A DNA stretch of 64,000 nucleotides. Source: Artocarpus heterophyllus (taxonomy: Eukaryota; Streptophyta; Magnoliopsida; Rosales; Moraceae). A program made the translations under genes and the position numbers. The DNA is taken from NCBI GenBank assembly GCA_025403435.1, contig JAJQZP010000423.1:145713-209712 (forward strand), in the 5' to 3' direction. Positions 11,497 through 24,559 of this stretch are shown piece by piece. The first letter of the stretch is position 1; each line of letters opens with the position of its first letter. The notes under the pieces were generated by a model, which was given only the letters and a program-made list of their open reading frames with translations, made no database searches and was not told where the DNA came from.

Positions 11497-14400
11497 GATC
11501 GTCGTTACGTTTTGTAGTTTGTAATTCTTTTTTGGCTTTCTGGGTTGAGAACAAAATGTAAGTTTATAAAATTTCTACAATGATTTTGTACTGATAAGTT
11601 GGATCAATGTAAATATCTTTTGTTTGTTTGTTTGTATAAATGAAACAATTTACTTCTATTTCAAAAAGAACAAGAAGACCATGCATAAAAAGAAAACTAC
11701 TCTACATCAACAAGGAGAAAACAGAGTATATTATATTATATAGATGTATGTATTTATGTATGTATGCATGTGTGTGTTGGAAAATTTAACTCCAGAGTAG
11801 TATACTTGAAAGAAAAGGAAGAATTTGAAGAAAGGGCAAAAAACAAATTTAAATCGAGGAAAAGATTTTTTTTTTTAAAACCAAAAAATATGTTTTTTAT
11901 GCAGCTAAATTGTTTCAATTTTTTTAAAAAAATAAAAAAAATAATTATGGTAGGATAAAAAACTTCAATAGGATAAAAAAAATTGAAACTGTTTTGATAT
12001 CTAAAAAGTTTTTTTTTATGTCAAAAATTGAAAAAAAAAAGGTCATTGACTAAAAAAATTTTCTCAAAAAATTATTTTTATAAATCCCTCAAAAAGAAAG
12101 AATTTGAAGAAAGGGCAAAAAAAAAATTAAATTAAGAAAATTACTTCTTTTCTTTTAAACCAAAAAATACGAGTTTGCTAGTTCCAGGTTAAAGAGAGAG
12201 AAACGTGTTTGGGCCAAGTCTTTCCGATTTATGCTCTCTCTGGCACAACCATATATCATCATGTATTTAAGGGAGGGGATAAAATTATGGGTGGAAGGGG
12301 GAAAAAAACTTATAAAATGTACTTTAAGGAAGAAAAATAAAAGTAACCAGAGTGAACCCAAAAAAAAAAAAAGGAAAAGAAAGAAAGAAAGAAATGGGAA
12401 GATTTTTAATTACATATGTGATTAGCAGAACCGGCTCATTGGTGAGGCCTCAGATAACTAGGCAAGGTCGCACCTCGTGTTTATTTGTTTATTTGTTCTA
12501 TGTTCTTGTTGTAATTGCTTGTGTTTTCGACCTTTGTAGTAAAAATTTGTTGATAAATAATGTAGGCACATTGCCTATAAGTCTATTAGTCTAGTGGCAT
12601 CAAGGTTCGGAAGAGGTGGGACTATGGGAACGTTGTGGTTCCATCCTTCTTGTAAAAATAAAAAATCAAATATCAAAGATAAAAAATAAAAGTTAATCCA
12701 ATAAACAGTTTTAACTTTAAAGTTGAAAAAGCTTCCCTTTGGTTCCAAATTTATATTTTATCTTATATTTTATTTTATATTTTATTTCATTTTGGTCTTT
12801 TATTAACAAGATGTTATTAAGGATTAAAATTAAAAAAAAATCTATAATGAGAAATTAAATACAACAATTTTAATGCATGTACCTAATCCAAAACAATTTT
12901 ATCTTATTGTTAATAGACGAGTTTTATTCTATCAAAACTCACAATTTTGTGGAAAGTGCATCTTTTTTTTCATCTTTCTTTATGTTTTTTTTATCATCTT
13001 TCTTTACGTTTTTGTTTTACCATGACGGCCTAATGTGATGTGATGGGTTCCCTACACTTAATTTTTGTTAGTCTTCGAGTAAAATTTAAACAAAAAGAAA
13101 AAGACAAACAAATTTTAACCTTCTGACATTTTGTCTTAGAGAACAGTAAAAGATTACAGCCTTGAAATCAAATAAACATGAGTTAAATCCATATTCGTTA
13201 TAAAGTTAACATATTACTACAATAATCATACTCAAATGTGTGCATGAAGTAGCCGATGTCAATGATGATTATGTTGTGCATGCTTTAAACATGTAAAATT
13301 CTCATAAACCTTATAAAACTAATCACCCAATTTCTATTGAGGGTGTCAAACATATTTCTCTCTCTTTTTTTTTTTTTTTTTGCTGTATCTTTTGAAATAT
13401 ATTTCTCTCTCTCTCTCCTTCCTTTTTTTTTTTTTGTCTTCACCTTTCTTTTCAACAATTTTCCTTTCATTTTTAACTCGATTCTTACTCTCTTCTACGC
13501 TTATCTTCTGTTCCCAACTCAACTGTTTTCTAAATTTTTCTTGTGCTTGAAATAAGTCTTTGAGGCTTCAATTTATTTTTAGAAGAAGGGTAAAGAAAAT
13601 AAGTATGCTCGAGCTAGGCAAGAAAATATAGTTAGCTAAAGAAAAATATCTACATGAAGGCTCAAATTGGTTTAACAGAGGATGTCCTCATGGGAACATC
13701 AATCGGAGCTTTGGTTAAGTTGATCTTGGTGCTATAGTCTTGGTGCCTTAACCATTTCCCGAGTGATGTTTGATTAGCTATTCATATCAAAAGATCCCCA
13801 AAAGAGTTCTACAGTTAATCCTATATGTCAAAACCAAAGAGCTAGTCAAAGTAAGGGTATAGGTATCTACTCATCCTAGCATGCTTATCTCTGTACCAAA
13901 TAATACGGCTATTGTACAAGAAGATGCAAGTATAATAATTATAAATATATATTAACTAAAGATTGATATCAGGATCCAAAACAATACTCGTAATCAATCA
14001 AAGCCATAACATTTAAGCTTAGTTCTCATAAATGTAGTCGGAAGGTATCTCAAGACTCAAAAACATAAAATATAAAAATATTTATAAATATTTTATATTT
14101 TAAACAAAACAAAATCTAAAAGAAAAAACTAAAAATCCTAAATCCTTTTCACCACACTTAATCCTTATAATGCCTTCAATGTAAGACTAATGCCATAAAT
14201 AAAAAAAAAACTAAGTACAAAAGAAAAGAAAAAAACAAAGTAAATAAAATAATAAAAGCAATAAAGGATAGAATAAAGAAGAATAAGAAAATCAAATCTG
14301 GTTATGTTGTATACTTTTCAAATTGACTTCCAATAAGCATTTGGTTTAATGTTCTTAGTTTGACTTTGAGAAGCGTTCAACAAAAAACAGCTTTCACCTA

Positions 14401-15230
14401 TAGAATGTGTGATAAAACACCACATATGAATATTAATGCCCTCAAGCTTGGCAATATATGAAAGTAGTGTGCTTGTTGCACCAACAACACATAGTGTAAA
14501 ATGATAAGCTCGAAAAAAGAGTTCTAATTTTTTCTTTAGTTTGAAGAGGGGATAATAGGGTAAAGGTAGCATCAATGGGAAGTAAGGACTCGTTGGTGGT
14601 GTATGTGTTATCATCATCGATGATCCTGTATTCTTCTTCATCCACCAATGCCTCTTTTGACACCTCTTCATGTATGAACCCTTAAAATTGTTCTTTATTC
14701 TCCACTTGGCTATCTATAATTATGCTTGTAATTTGATCTTCATAGCACTCATGGAATAGGATAGGCATTGCGTCATTCATCAAATTGAAAATAGTGTTAA
14801 TCGAGCTAGTGTCCAACTTAGCAAAGTATTGAGCAAACATAACTTGAAGGGGTCTTCTTCTTCTAGTTTAGGCTCTATCATATCTAGAGGCTCAAATTCC
14901 TATTGAACTTCTATGTAATTTAAATTACTCTCTCAACCTTTCTCATGAAGCCATATCATATTTTTCACCATTTGATTCTTGCCACAACAATTGAAAGATT
15001 TCACGTCATCTTCTAGATAACTCTCTAAAATTGTTCTCCTAAGATGCTTCAATAATTCATCAAGATCCTTTTCTAAAGTTAATGTGAACTTCAAAAATTT
15101 TGGTATTAATTATAGAATTCTCCAATGAAGCTATTATTATTTTCTCAAGACTTAATATTTTTTCTTCTAGATGCTTGATGGGTTGGTTCATAAATTCAGG
15201 GATATGGATACATGGAGTTGGTGACTCTAA

Positions 15231-15488
15231 CTATACAGTGAAGGATCTCAATGCCAATATATAGTAGTCAAAACATGCCATGTCATTCAACAAATGAATT
15301 GCAATTTCATGTCCTCTGTTTAACAAGTGACTACTGGTTGTTAAAGCTCCATTATCTACCCAATTTCTTCTTTCATCATCTAATCCCTTGTAGAAGGAGA
15401 AAGTAAGAGACCAATTTGAATAGTTGTGGTTGGAAAATCTTTTTACAAAGTCATTGAATTGCTCCCAAATGGCATAGAATGGCTCCAA
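15231..15488 (-). pseudogene. Ty3/gypsy gag core relic (second copy)
   Basis: Second copy of the Gag fragment at 8359-8616, with the same [19 protein letters not shown] and FYKGLDDE motifs and a few substitutions (for example TR to RR in the DDETRNW segment). Upstream on the minus strand, at 15508-15655, comes an untranslated-leader-like sequence and a primer-binding-site-like stretch. The N-terminal half of Gag is missing between leader and core, so this element had an internal deletion before the tandem duplication. No protease or polymerase was found nearby. Confidence 0.7.
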
Positions 15489-15507
15489 GTGTTGTTTGGC
15501 AAAACTT

Positions 15508-16204
15508 GCGAATACTCATTGATAGAACACCTCAAAGTACCTCACAAGAAAAATAAGACAAAAAAATTAAAAACAAAGAAGGAAAATTAATTAATACAAA
15601 CAAAAGGAAAAAAATAATCAATTAATTAGGTAAACAATCCTACGATATGGTGCCAAATTTTGATAGGTTCTGAAAGAAGTACTAAATTAAACCTCGTTAA
15701 AAACATAATCGTTATTGAGTAGAGTGGTAAGCAAGGGTCATTCCTATAAAAGATTGGTTCTAATTAATAAGTTATTGACTCTAAAACCTTAGACACAATA
15801 AAATCATACACAAATTGAGGGTTTTGATTATTAACTAAATTACTAAATTAAAGAAAGCATAAATTAAAGAGTGCAAAACAAGAATTTCAAGAAGTTGTAA
15901 ACAATAATGATAAAACTAGTTAAAGTACCATTCCTTGCCACTAGACAATATCTTAAATTAATCATATAAATTATCTTTAAATCTCTATTGAAGCTACCAA
16001 TAGTAGATAACAACAAGCTTTGTTATTTCAATTGCTCCTTACTGTATCATTCAATAAAAGAAGCTCTTTATTAAATCTTCTACTATTAAATAACTTAAAA
16101 AAGTTTTTCTAGATTAAACCTAACAAAAGCATTAAAGTTGAGAAAGATAGGTTAATTCAAAAAACAAACACACAAGCTTAGTTTATTCATCTTGAGTTAT
16201 GTTT
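15508..16204 (-). mobile_element. Leader and primer-site region of a decayed Ty3/gypsy element
   Basis: On the minus strand, 15655 down to 15638 reads TGGCACCATATCGTAGGA. This is an 11-of-18 match to the tRNA-Asp type primer site (TGGCGCCGTTGCCGGGGA) used by Athila/Tat elements. The flanking AT-rich sequence from about 15.66 to 16.2 kb resembles the LTR or leader of that class. No clear LTR ends were found, so the extent is approximate. Confidence 0.4.
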
Positions 16205-16905
16205 TGTTAGACATATATGTCCTAAAGAGTAAAATGTTATAATATGTTTTTGGAGACATGTTATCAAGAAAGAATATATTTATTGTTCATATACCAAATG
16301 TTGTCTTTTTTACATTCATATTTGTTAAATGTATGCTAAGCAAACAAAATTCTAAGATTGTCGGTCTAAACCTTTAAGAATCAGGCATATGATGGATAGA
16401 TTATATAGAATACATGATTCTAAAGGTGATGGTCTAAATCATAAGATCTGCAATCGAGAGAATAAATTTAGGCGCTTTATTTATGCTAAGATTGTTATAT
16501 TGTGTACATCCCTGATGGGAGATGGCTTGTCTTGGCCATCAAAGTTAGACTCTATAAGTAGAAACATTGGTAAATTGTCATAGGTGACAATGTATTGGAT
16601 CGGGACATAAAGTGGAATTGATTTGGATTAATAATTCTATCTGTGTAAATCAATTCACTTTAGACAATCATATGTGTTATATCTTAATCCTAAAATGACT
16701 AATAGACCCATTATTTTGACTTATGTCTTTTGATATACCAAAGGGTGACATCGTGACTTTGTGATGGTGCGTATACTGGTATGTTAGAGACATGATTTTT
16801 GATAGTGTAGACCTGTTATTCATAAATATAGAATCTATAGCTCCATTGGTGGAGTCAATGATATTCTCTTATGTGCGTGCAATTTATACTATTGAGACGT
16901 GCCTA
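16205..16905 (+). mobile_element. Copia LTR fragment (5' part of LTR)
   Basis: Starts TGTTAGACATATATGTCCTAA and follows the reverse complement of the 37054-39036 copia LTR for about 700 bp. Shared landmarks include CGGTCTAAACCTT..AAGAAT, CATCGAAGG-like and GGGACATAAAGTG blocks, and the segment on TATACCAAAGGGTGACA. Divergence is much greater than between the two LTRs of the 37-47 kb element, and the second half of the LTR is missing. It is an old, truncated relative in opposite orientation. Confidence 0.75.
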
Positions 16906-18210
16906 TTAAACAATCCTCAGAGGCATTACTTTACTTAGTGGACACTACATGTGTCATCCTCCCTGTATACTATCTCTAATCTTAATATTAGCACACCTTT
17001 TATTGGCATCAAGAGGGGCATATAAATGGCCCTTAAACCGCTGCTATGTCCCAAGCCTCGACATCTTACTCTTAAACTTGCTAATCATATTGTCTAGACA
17101 TCATCATTTCTCTAGTTCTTACTATCTATACTCTTATCGAGGAGGTCTTATCGATGCACTCGAAAGAGATCACTCCTTTATGTCTATCGTTTCCTGGGGG
17201 ACGTGCTTCAACTTCATAGCCTTAGCTTTGGAAGTCTTTTGTTATAAGTCCCAGAAAATTTTGCTGTTAAGTTGACGTCATAGTTGGGCTTATTTTATGT
17301 GTCTAAGCACACTTAAAGTTTTCTTTTTTCTTAAATGGAAATTACTTAGGATTACTCCAACCATCGACTACATAACTAAGTGTTTCTTAAAAGGTTAGGC
17401 GATACTCTTATTAGTATGTTCTACCACTAATTCTAGAGGATTTCTCTTCAATATGGCACATCTTAGCTAGTCAAAGGGTTTTTATTATTCTTATACTTGT
17501 ATTTCATAGCATCTGATTACTAACGAGGTTTTGGTGTTTAAATCTAAGGTCTTTGATCATGTTTATTCCATAACTTTTTCCTATTTTTAGGTTTTATAAA
17601 GTAGAGGGGTGACCACTTCTACTTGAGGTGGTCTTCTTAGCTTAGTCGCCTGAATCTTGTAAGTCTACTACTCTAGCTAGAAATTATATTTTCACTATCT
17701 TAAGCGAATGTCTCTATCTACTTATCTTAAATTGGTTCTCTGCCTGTTGATGACTAAAGATCATTTAATAACATGGCAAACTGTGTCCTTGAAAGAACAT
17801 ATCTATATGCTTATCTTAAACTAGGTTTATGGCTATTGATGACTAGATGCCATCGAGTCATATAATGGGCTGTTTTTTTTTGTTTAGGAATTTTTATTGG
17901 TTTCTCCTTTGTTATGGCTACTCTATCTGAGTTACATAGCTCTATTAGAGGGGTTTAGATTTTGAACTATCCTAAAGTCCTTTCTTCTTAATTCTTAAAC
18001 AGTTATGTTAATGACAGTATATTGTCATTCTTATTATCATGTAATGCCCTTGTGATATTACTTACATTTCGTAGGTGAGTGAAGGCAACTTTGCTTCGTC
18101 AATCTCTACTTAGCGTGATCTTAACTTCTTATAGGATGGTGTTCAACCGATCCACATAACTTATTTATTGCTTATTCCTTTACTAATTTATTTATATATT
18201 ATTGTTGTTG

Positions 18211-18248
<38 letters not shown>

Positions 18249-19960
18249 TTATTTTATGTTAGGGAAGGTTATCTCATTCTGAGATTGCTATTGTAGGGTC
18301 TATTTGTTTAGATACTAGTATAGAAGTAACCACCCATAGACAGTCCGTGACCTCTGGGCAGTTCTTCTCTTATATCTTGAACTTCTACTTATATTTTAAT
18401 TTCTTGTAAGAGTCTGTGTATTTATCCTTATCGAGATTCTAATTCTATAGAATCTATTCTTTTATTGTAATCTAAGAGGTTGGGTTCTTAATGGGTTTCT
18501 TATTAACCTTATTGTGCATGTTCATTATGCATTACATAGTTCTTATAAACTAATCATGTTTACAATATAGACAACAATGTCAATCATAGCATTCATTTTC
18601 ATATCATACATACACATAATGTTCATAAACATATCATACATATACTTGTCTTTCATACTTACATATCATAAAGTTGCTAAATATTTTTCTTTTGTTAGCA
18701 ACTATTTCATATCATACTTTAAGTCATATTGAATTTATAATACATACAAAATTGTATTTTATAACATTCATACGTATATCATTCATACTTTCATATCATT
18801 AAATTGCTAAACTTTTATTTTGTTAGCAATTATTGCACACTATAGACCCTTTTTTTTAGATTGAGATTTTACTCGCCTCCAGCAGGTTGTATAACATAAA
18901 ATTCTTCCTATTGGAAGCTTCTATCATTCATACATAAATCTTACTTCTTATACTATACGTATACTTGCTTAGTCGTATGACATGTCACACCACTAATCTT
19001 GTAGTGGTACTATGCCTATCTATTCTTTTACATCATCTCTAAGTTAGATATTGATGTCCTCATTAATGGTCCAAGTCGATAATTTTTTTTTTGACAAAAT
19101 GCTCATTCGCGTTTTGAAGAAATGTCTTGTCATCATCGCCTTTGTGATAATTCTCTAAAGAAGATTTCATTCTTGCATCCCTTGTGTATTCTAATTATGA
19201 CTTCCTTTGTTCTCATGGCAAAGTGTAAGGTGTTGTCCATCTGCCTATAGAATCGGCTTTTAACGAGGATCTGCTTGTATGCTACATGAGGGGCGGATTT
19301 GGTCATGGGTTAGCAATTAAGCTGTGAAGAACTTGCGGCTTCTTTTCTTTTTGGAGTGGAGCAGCCTTGATCATAGTCCCCTAGCTGATACATAATAAGA
19401 AGGGTGAAGCTAAAATAAAATAAGAAGCGAGTCTTGAGGAAGAGAGGAAAAAAAGTTTAGAAAATGACTATTTTGTTATTATTTTAATTATTTTTTATAA
19501 TAGTTGAAAATGTTACTTTTAAATTGGTGAGATTAATTAATCATTTTTTTTAAATCTGAATAAGTTTTTGTGAAACCTTTGGATCCTTTGTCGATTAGTC
19601 AATCGACCTCTTTGTAGTTGTAGCTTTAAATATTCTCGCACGAATACGTATTCTAAGTGTTGATATCTCGAAGTGTCAATTCGAGCGTCTACGTGATTCT
19701 AGGTGTTGTCCTGCTCGCTTAGGAAGTCGGCACCCAATACCGCTTCCTATGATTTGAGGCATCTTGGTGGCTATGCTTGGCGCTGGACCTTAAGAGGACA
19801 TCTAAAACTGTGCTCGGCATATCGATGGCTTGATTGCCGTTATTCGAAATTTCAACATTTAGTAACTAACGTAACTTAATTTAACATTTACTTAAATAAA
19901 CTTACTTGGACTGTGGCGAAGTTGGCGCATGACAACGTGAAGTAGGATGGCAGGATACTG
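16906..19960. other. Degenerate transposon-like DNA without recognisable genes
   Basis: About 3 kb with no credible reading frame; the longest ORF, of 108 codons, shows no family motif. Because a minus-strand primer site and 5' LTR lie immediately to the right, this should be the internal region of that gypsy element or later insertions into it. I could not identify gag or pol motifs in any frame. Repeated CATAC/CATATC-rich sequence around 18.54-18.8 kb resembles LTR sequence. Confidence 0.4.
18199..18247. repeat. TTG/TTA trinucleotide microsatellite
   Basis: Four TTG units run into about ten TTA units. Confidence 0.9.
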
Positions 19961-19972
19961 ACTCTGATACTA
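19961..19972 (-). other. Primer binding site (tRNA-iMet type) of gypsy element
   Basis: The minus strand reads TAGTATCAGAGT, two bases inside the end of the adjacent LTR (...TTGTTACA at 19975). It differs from the tRNA-iMet primer site TGGTATCAGAGC by G to A and C to T only. It marks the LTR at 19975-23412 as a 5' LTR of a minus-strand element. Confidence 0.65.
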
Positions 19973-19974
19973 AT

Positions 19975-22731
19975 TGTAACAACCCTACCTACGTGGCCGT
20001 TACTTAACTTATACATAATTGTAAACTTAAACATACTTTAACATAAAGTATTGGAATTGTGAAATAATTTTTTTTCTAAAATGAATTCTTGTTATTGAAT
20101 CCTTAAAATAGTCCTTAAAAGGAATAATAATTGTTTCCCAAAACTTAATTTTGTAAATCTAACATAATAACATTAATTTCTCAAACGTGATAATAACGTA
20201 ATAATAATCATTACGTTTTAACATAATCAAAATTTTTAAAAACTTAATCCTTTGCATACCTCATAACATTAATCTCTTAAAACATAAGATAATGAAAATT
20301 CTTTAAAGCTTTTCCTTTAAATATAAAGATGATTATTTAAGAATTACTTCCTTTAAAACATTCATTAATTAAAGATAACTAATTCAAAAACAATTCTAAA
20401 TTAAATGATGGAATAAAATTATATTAAATGCTCTTTAAAAATTCCTTAAAATTATTATAATTTTAATATCTTAAAAATAAAATATTGATTTCTTAAAAAT
20501 TAACATCTTCAAAACCTATCATAATAATAATTACTTATAAATCATTCACTTAAATCCAACATAAGAATTTCTCAAGGCATAATCATCTAAACTTTCATAT
20601 TATTAAATTCATAAACCATATTCATAAAAATCATTTCTTATTTAAACATAAAATTCCTATAATTATTTTTAATTCTATATAATCTTATAATTTTCTTACT
20701 TAATCATTTTTGTGTATTTGTTGCCTTGTTTGCTGCAACCTTTTCTTAAACCTTAAAATTCTATAGACCAAGGTTTTATGATTACAACCTCGGTTTTTAA
20801 AACATAATTATGTAATTTTATTTACTATTTATACGTACATAACTTTTGTATACTAAAGAAATGCATAATTTCGTAAATTAAAAACTTGCATAAATTCGCA
20901 AACTAAAAATGTAGAAATATTACAAATTGTGTGAGCGGTATCTATTTCCATCTCCACCATTCGTCGGTCGCTCAACACTGCCCATCAAGTGCCACTGACA
21001 AATTTTCTTACCTACAGCATGAACATACTTAAATGAGCTTTCATTCAACAAGTAGGAAATTAGTCTCGCAAAACATAATTAAAAATCATTTTAATAAAAA
21101 TGTGCATGAAACATTTTATGCTTGCTTATCAACTTGTTTTATGCTTAATTCTTAAGCTATAACTTATCTTGTTAATTGGCCCTGGTTGATCGAACCGGTT
21201 GCGTGCAATCTTTGGGATGTTAGGTTTCAGAGGTCCCTAACAACGCCGAAAACATAAACTTTTTCATTGAGGCCTACCCGTGGGTCAAGAGGTTAATACG
21301 ATATCATTAACTTGTCTTATTAATTTTACTTATTTTATTGTGTGTTTGCAGTATGGCATGTCACTACATAGCATCACAATTACGTAAATCATATTCCATA
21401 AATCATAATCATGCATAACTTGAAGGTGATTAAACAATATGATTTAAATATTGCATATATCACATTTAATAACATAATCACAGCATGACATGACATCACA
21501 TAATAAATTATTTTTTCATAACATAACACACATCATAACACAACACAGTGTAACAAATCATTGATTATGCATTTTGATAAATTTTTAGAACAATTTATTT
21601 TAGAACTATTCATACTATAGGTGAGGTTCTTACTTACCTGGACTTCAAGTTGAGCAAGTCTAGTTACATCTCACAACGTCTACAGCATACTAATTGATAG
21701 TGGTCCTTAAGCAATCGTGGATGCCTAAGACTACTTCCTGGAGATGATCCATTGCTGGCAATGTCATTCTCGACTCCGTTACTGTAGTTTGAGTCACCTC
21801 GATCCATGTGCAGCTAGTATCAGATATTTTCATCTGAGTGGAATTAGCTTGAATAGAGGGTACCATCTCATTTGGGATGTTAAAACAAGTCAAGTGGTGG
21901 CCTTGGATCAACAATTAGAGGTTTGGATCACCAAAACCTAAAGTCACCATTGACTAGCATTGATCGAACTCCGTTGGCAGCCAAGTTTGGACCTACCCTC
22001 CCTAAATTGACCTTTTTGAGTCTAATGGTAGTATTAATTTCACCAATTTTTGTCTCCAACTACCTGAATCAAAGACAGATTTCTCAGCCATAACCGGTGG
22101 CACCAATCTTGATTTCTCGGTGGTGGTAGCCTCTACTTGACCTGGGTTTTTCATTCTACGAGGCCTTCTAAGTGATTTGATAGGGGTGGTGCACCTCAAC
22201 ACCTCCTACAGTGATGGGACCACCTACCTGCCGATGGTGCACGATGGCAGCGCCGTTCTTCCTCCTCCTTCGAGGGCCTCGAGTAATTGAGGTGTGCTTT
22301 TCACTCATCTAGACCCTCTGAAGGTGTTCGTGCCCTCAATTTGGCACGACACCAACTAAAATGGTGAACCTGAGTTCCCCCATGGTGGCAACAATGGGCC
22401 TTATCATTGTCTAACGAGCGGTAGCTCTACGGCAAAATTGAGTGAGGGGTCTTGGTCACCTTCAATCTTAAAAATAATAATCGTACTTTATAAAAATGTT
22501 TGTAAATTAAATTGATTATTTGCAAGTCAACTCAAGATCTAGACTTAGTATAATTACATGCTTTACAGGTATAACCTGAACTGATAATTGTAAAAGTCAC
22601 TTATGGGTGCACATCCTATCTATGGATATTTTTAAACTTTGCTAAATCGCATTATGGATTTGAAAGTAATCCATTTGTGACGTTGCATTATCTTAAACGC
22701 TTGTTAATGTTTGTGGCTCCATTAACCTTCT

Positions 22732-22764
<33 letters not shown>

Positions 22765-23412
22765 TTATTATTGTAATTTCACATAGTTATTTACACTTGT
22801 AAATAACTAACTGTGTACATATAGGATATTGCAAATTCTCGAATTTCCAATAATCCTTATGACTTATAACATTCTTACCTTACTTTGCAATCTCATTAAT
22901 TATTGAGATCAATCTTATTTTCGTAAATTTTGTGCTTGCCATTTCAAAATTATGGTGTTGAGCTAGTTTGACCACTATTGATCTAGGTTTCTCTTACTAA
23001 GCTGATATCATATAGGAATTTCCACATAATCATAGTAAGTTAGAAATTTCACTTTTGTCAAATAATCTCAATTTAAATATTCTAATTGAGATTCTTATAA
23101 CTGTCACTACTTTGGCTCATACATGAAATTGTTGAATCATAAACTTTTTAATTTAGCACATTAAACAATTGTTTTTAATTATTTAAGTGTAGTATCATAA
23201 CATTACATTTGTAACATGTTTCATAAATAAAGCACATGATTTGTGCATTCTTAACATTATTTCTTTCTAAGGTCTTAAGGCTATTAAGACTTTTAAATTT
23301 GCATGTTAATAAATTCTACACTTGTACTTTCTCAAGTACTTAGCTGAGTAATTATGAAAAAAATTCTTAATTAATCATACTTACTAATTTTTGAATTTTT
23401 CTGGTCATTACA
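19975..23412 (-). mobile_element. Long Ty3/gypsy-type 5' LTR (copy A, 3.4 kb)
   Basis: Bounded by TGTAACAACCC on the left and GGTCATTACA on the right, that is TGTAATGACC ... GGGTTGTTACA on the minus strand, the TG..CA inverted ends of an LTR. A primer site lies directly beyond the left end. The left 1.7 kb (19975 to about 21660) is shared with copies B and C. The rest, including a GC-richer stretch at about 21.65-22.45 kb, is not shared. No protein in it looks real. The family is not named: the ends and iMet primer resemble chromovirus-type elements, but no pol was available to confirm that. Confidence 0.65.
22732..22763. repeat. AAT trinucleotide microsatellite
   Basis: About ten AAT units inside LTR copy A. 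Confidence 0.9.
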
Positions 23413-24360
23413 TGAAATAAGATGTATTGTAAAAGAATGAGCTCTTTAGTACATTAGTATTAATTATGGATTGATTAGCCTTAACACGATTAAAGTTCTT
23501 GATAATACAGAGATAAGAAGCATCGGATCCCTCAGAGGAAGCCCGAGAATCCCATACATCACGTAAAAAAGGAAAGTAAGTAAAATTTTACTTGTATCAC
23601 CATAATGTCGTGCATATGTTATGTATATTAATGAATATGATATTTGCATATATAATTTACATGCCATTGCTGTGAACATAAGCATACATGCACAACATAT
23701 ATAAAGATGTGTATCAAAGACACTGTTATGACAATGAGTATGAGATCATCTCTAAAAGATCTTTTGGTGACTTGTGACAGGTTTAATGATAAGCATTGAT
23801 GAGAAGTGTCTTGATGGAGATGTCTGGACCTATATGTCTCGATGGAGGCATGCGGTGTGGGCTGCCTCCTTGATGATTACAAGGAAGAAAAATAGATTGT
23901 TAATGTGGTATTGCCCTATATGACCGTATTTGATATATATTTTCTTTGTGGCCATAAGGTCCAATGAGGTATCTAAGATACCACCCATCCATGAAACCCT
24001 AATTGCGTGTATAAGATAAAAGTGAGATAAAAAGTGAATGCTTGTTATTAAATGAAGAATTTAAATCATGAGCTCATGCATATTTTCATTATTGCATTAT
24101 TCTACTTACTGTACTTTAGCTCACTAATTTATGGTGATGCAGATGAGGGCACTTCCTAGGACAAGTTTTGGACTAGATGGTTGCCTGGTGTACTCCTAAT
24201 GTTTGTGACAAGTATATGGACTAGCTGACTTGTCATTTTGAGGCCCTGATATTTGTATAGTTTTGAGAGCCCGTAGTGAATATATTTGGTAGTCGGTAGT
24301 GTCGATTTTGAGATATATGTTATATTGCATATATTTGACCAACCAAATGGGTAATTGTAA
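23413..24360 (+). mobile_element. LTR-like relic, family uncertain
   Basis: Between LTR copies A and B lies sequence with features typical of the middle of plant gypsy LTRs on the plus strand: CATATC/GCATATA-rich DNA, then a CTGTACTTTAGCTCACTAATTT segment leading to GATGCAGATGAGGGC. No clear ends or coding sequence are visible. Confidence 0.3.
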
Positions 24361-24559
24361 GATAGATTATAACTTCATCCCCAAATTAGTTTTCAAAAGT
24401 TCAAATTGGATCTGTTTTATTTTTTGCTTATTATTAAGTCATATAATTTATTAAGAATGATATAAGGTAAAGGTAAAAATAGCATTACTTATATGACTAA
24501 ATGGCTATTTTAGAGTCGTATTAAATGGGTGTTTCAAGAAACCATTGTTAGAGTTAAAG

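Larger units (their letters stand above)
8665..15507. repeat. Tandem duplication, unit 2 (about 6.8 kb)
   Basis: Second copy of 1867-8635. It differs by scattered substitutions and indels: a 79-bp segment present here (between ATATG repeats at 10259 and 10338) and missing in unit 1, a longer TA run at 9385-9417, and a small deletion near 9251. Its right end at AAAACTT (15507) runs on into more of the gypsy element. This shows that the right-hand flank is ancestral and the unit 1/unit 2 junction is the derived one. The AT-rich stretches between the features listed hold no other credible gene. Confidence 0.93.

Noticed and set aside
16949..17275. 108-codon plus ORF
   Set aside because: No conserved motif, in degenerate transposon-like DNA.
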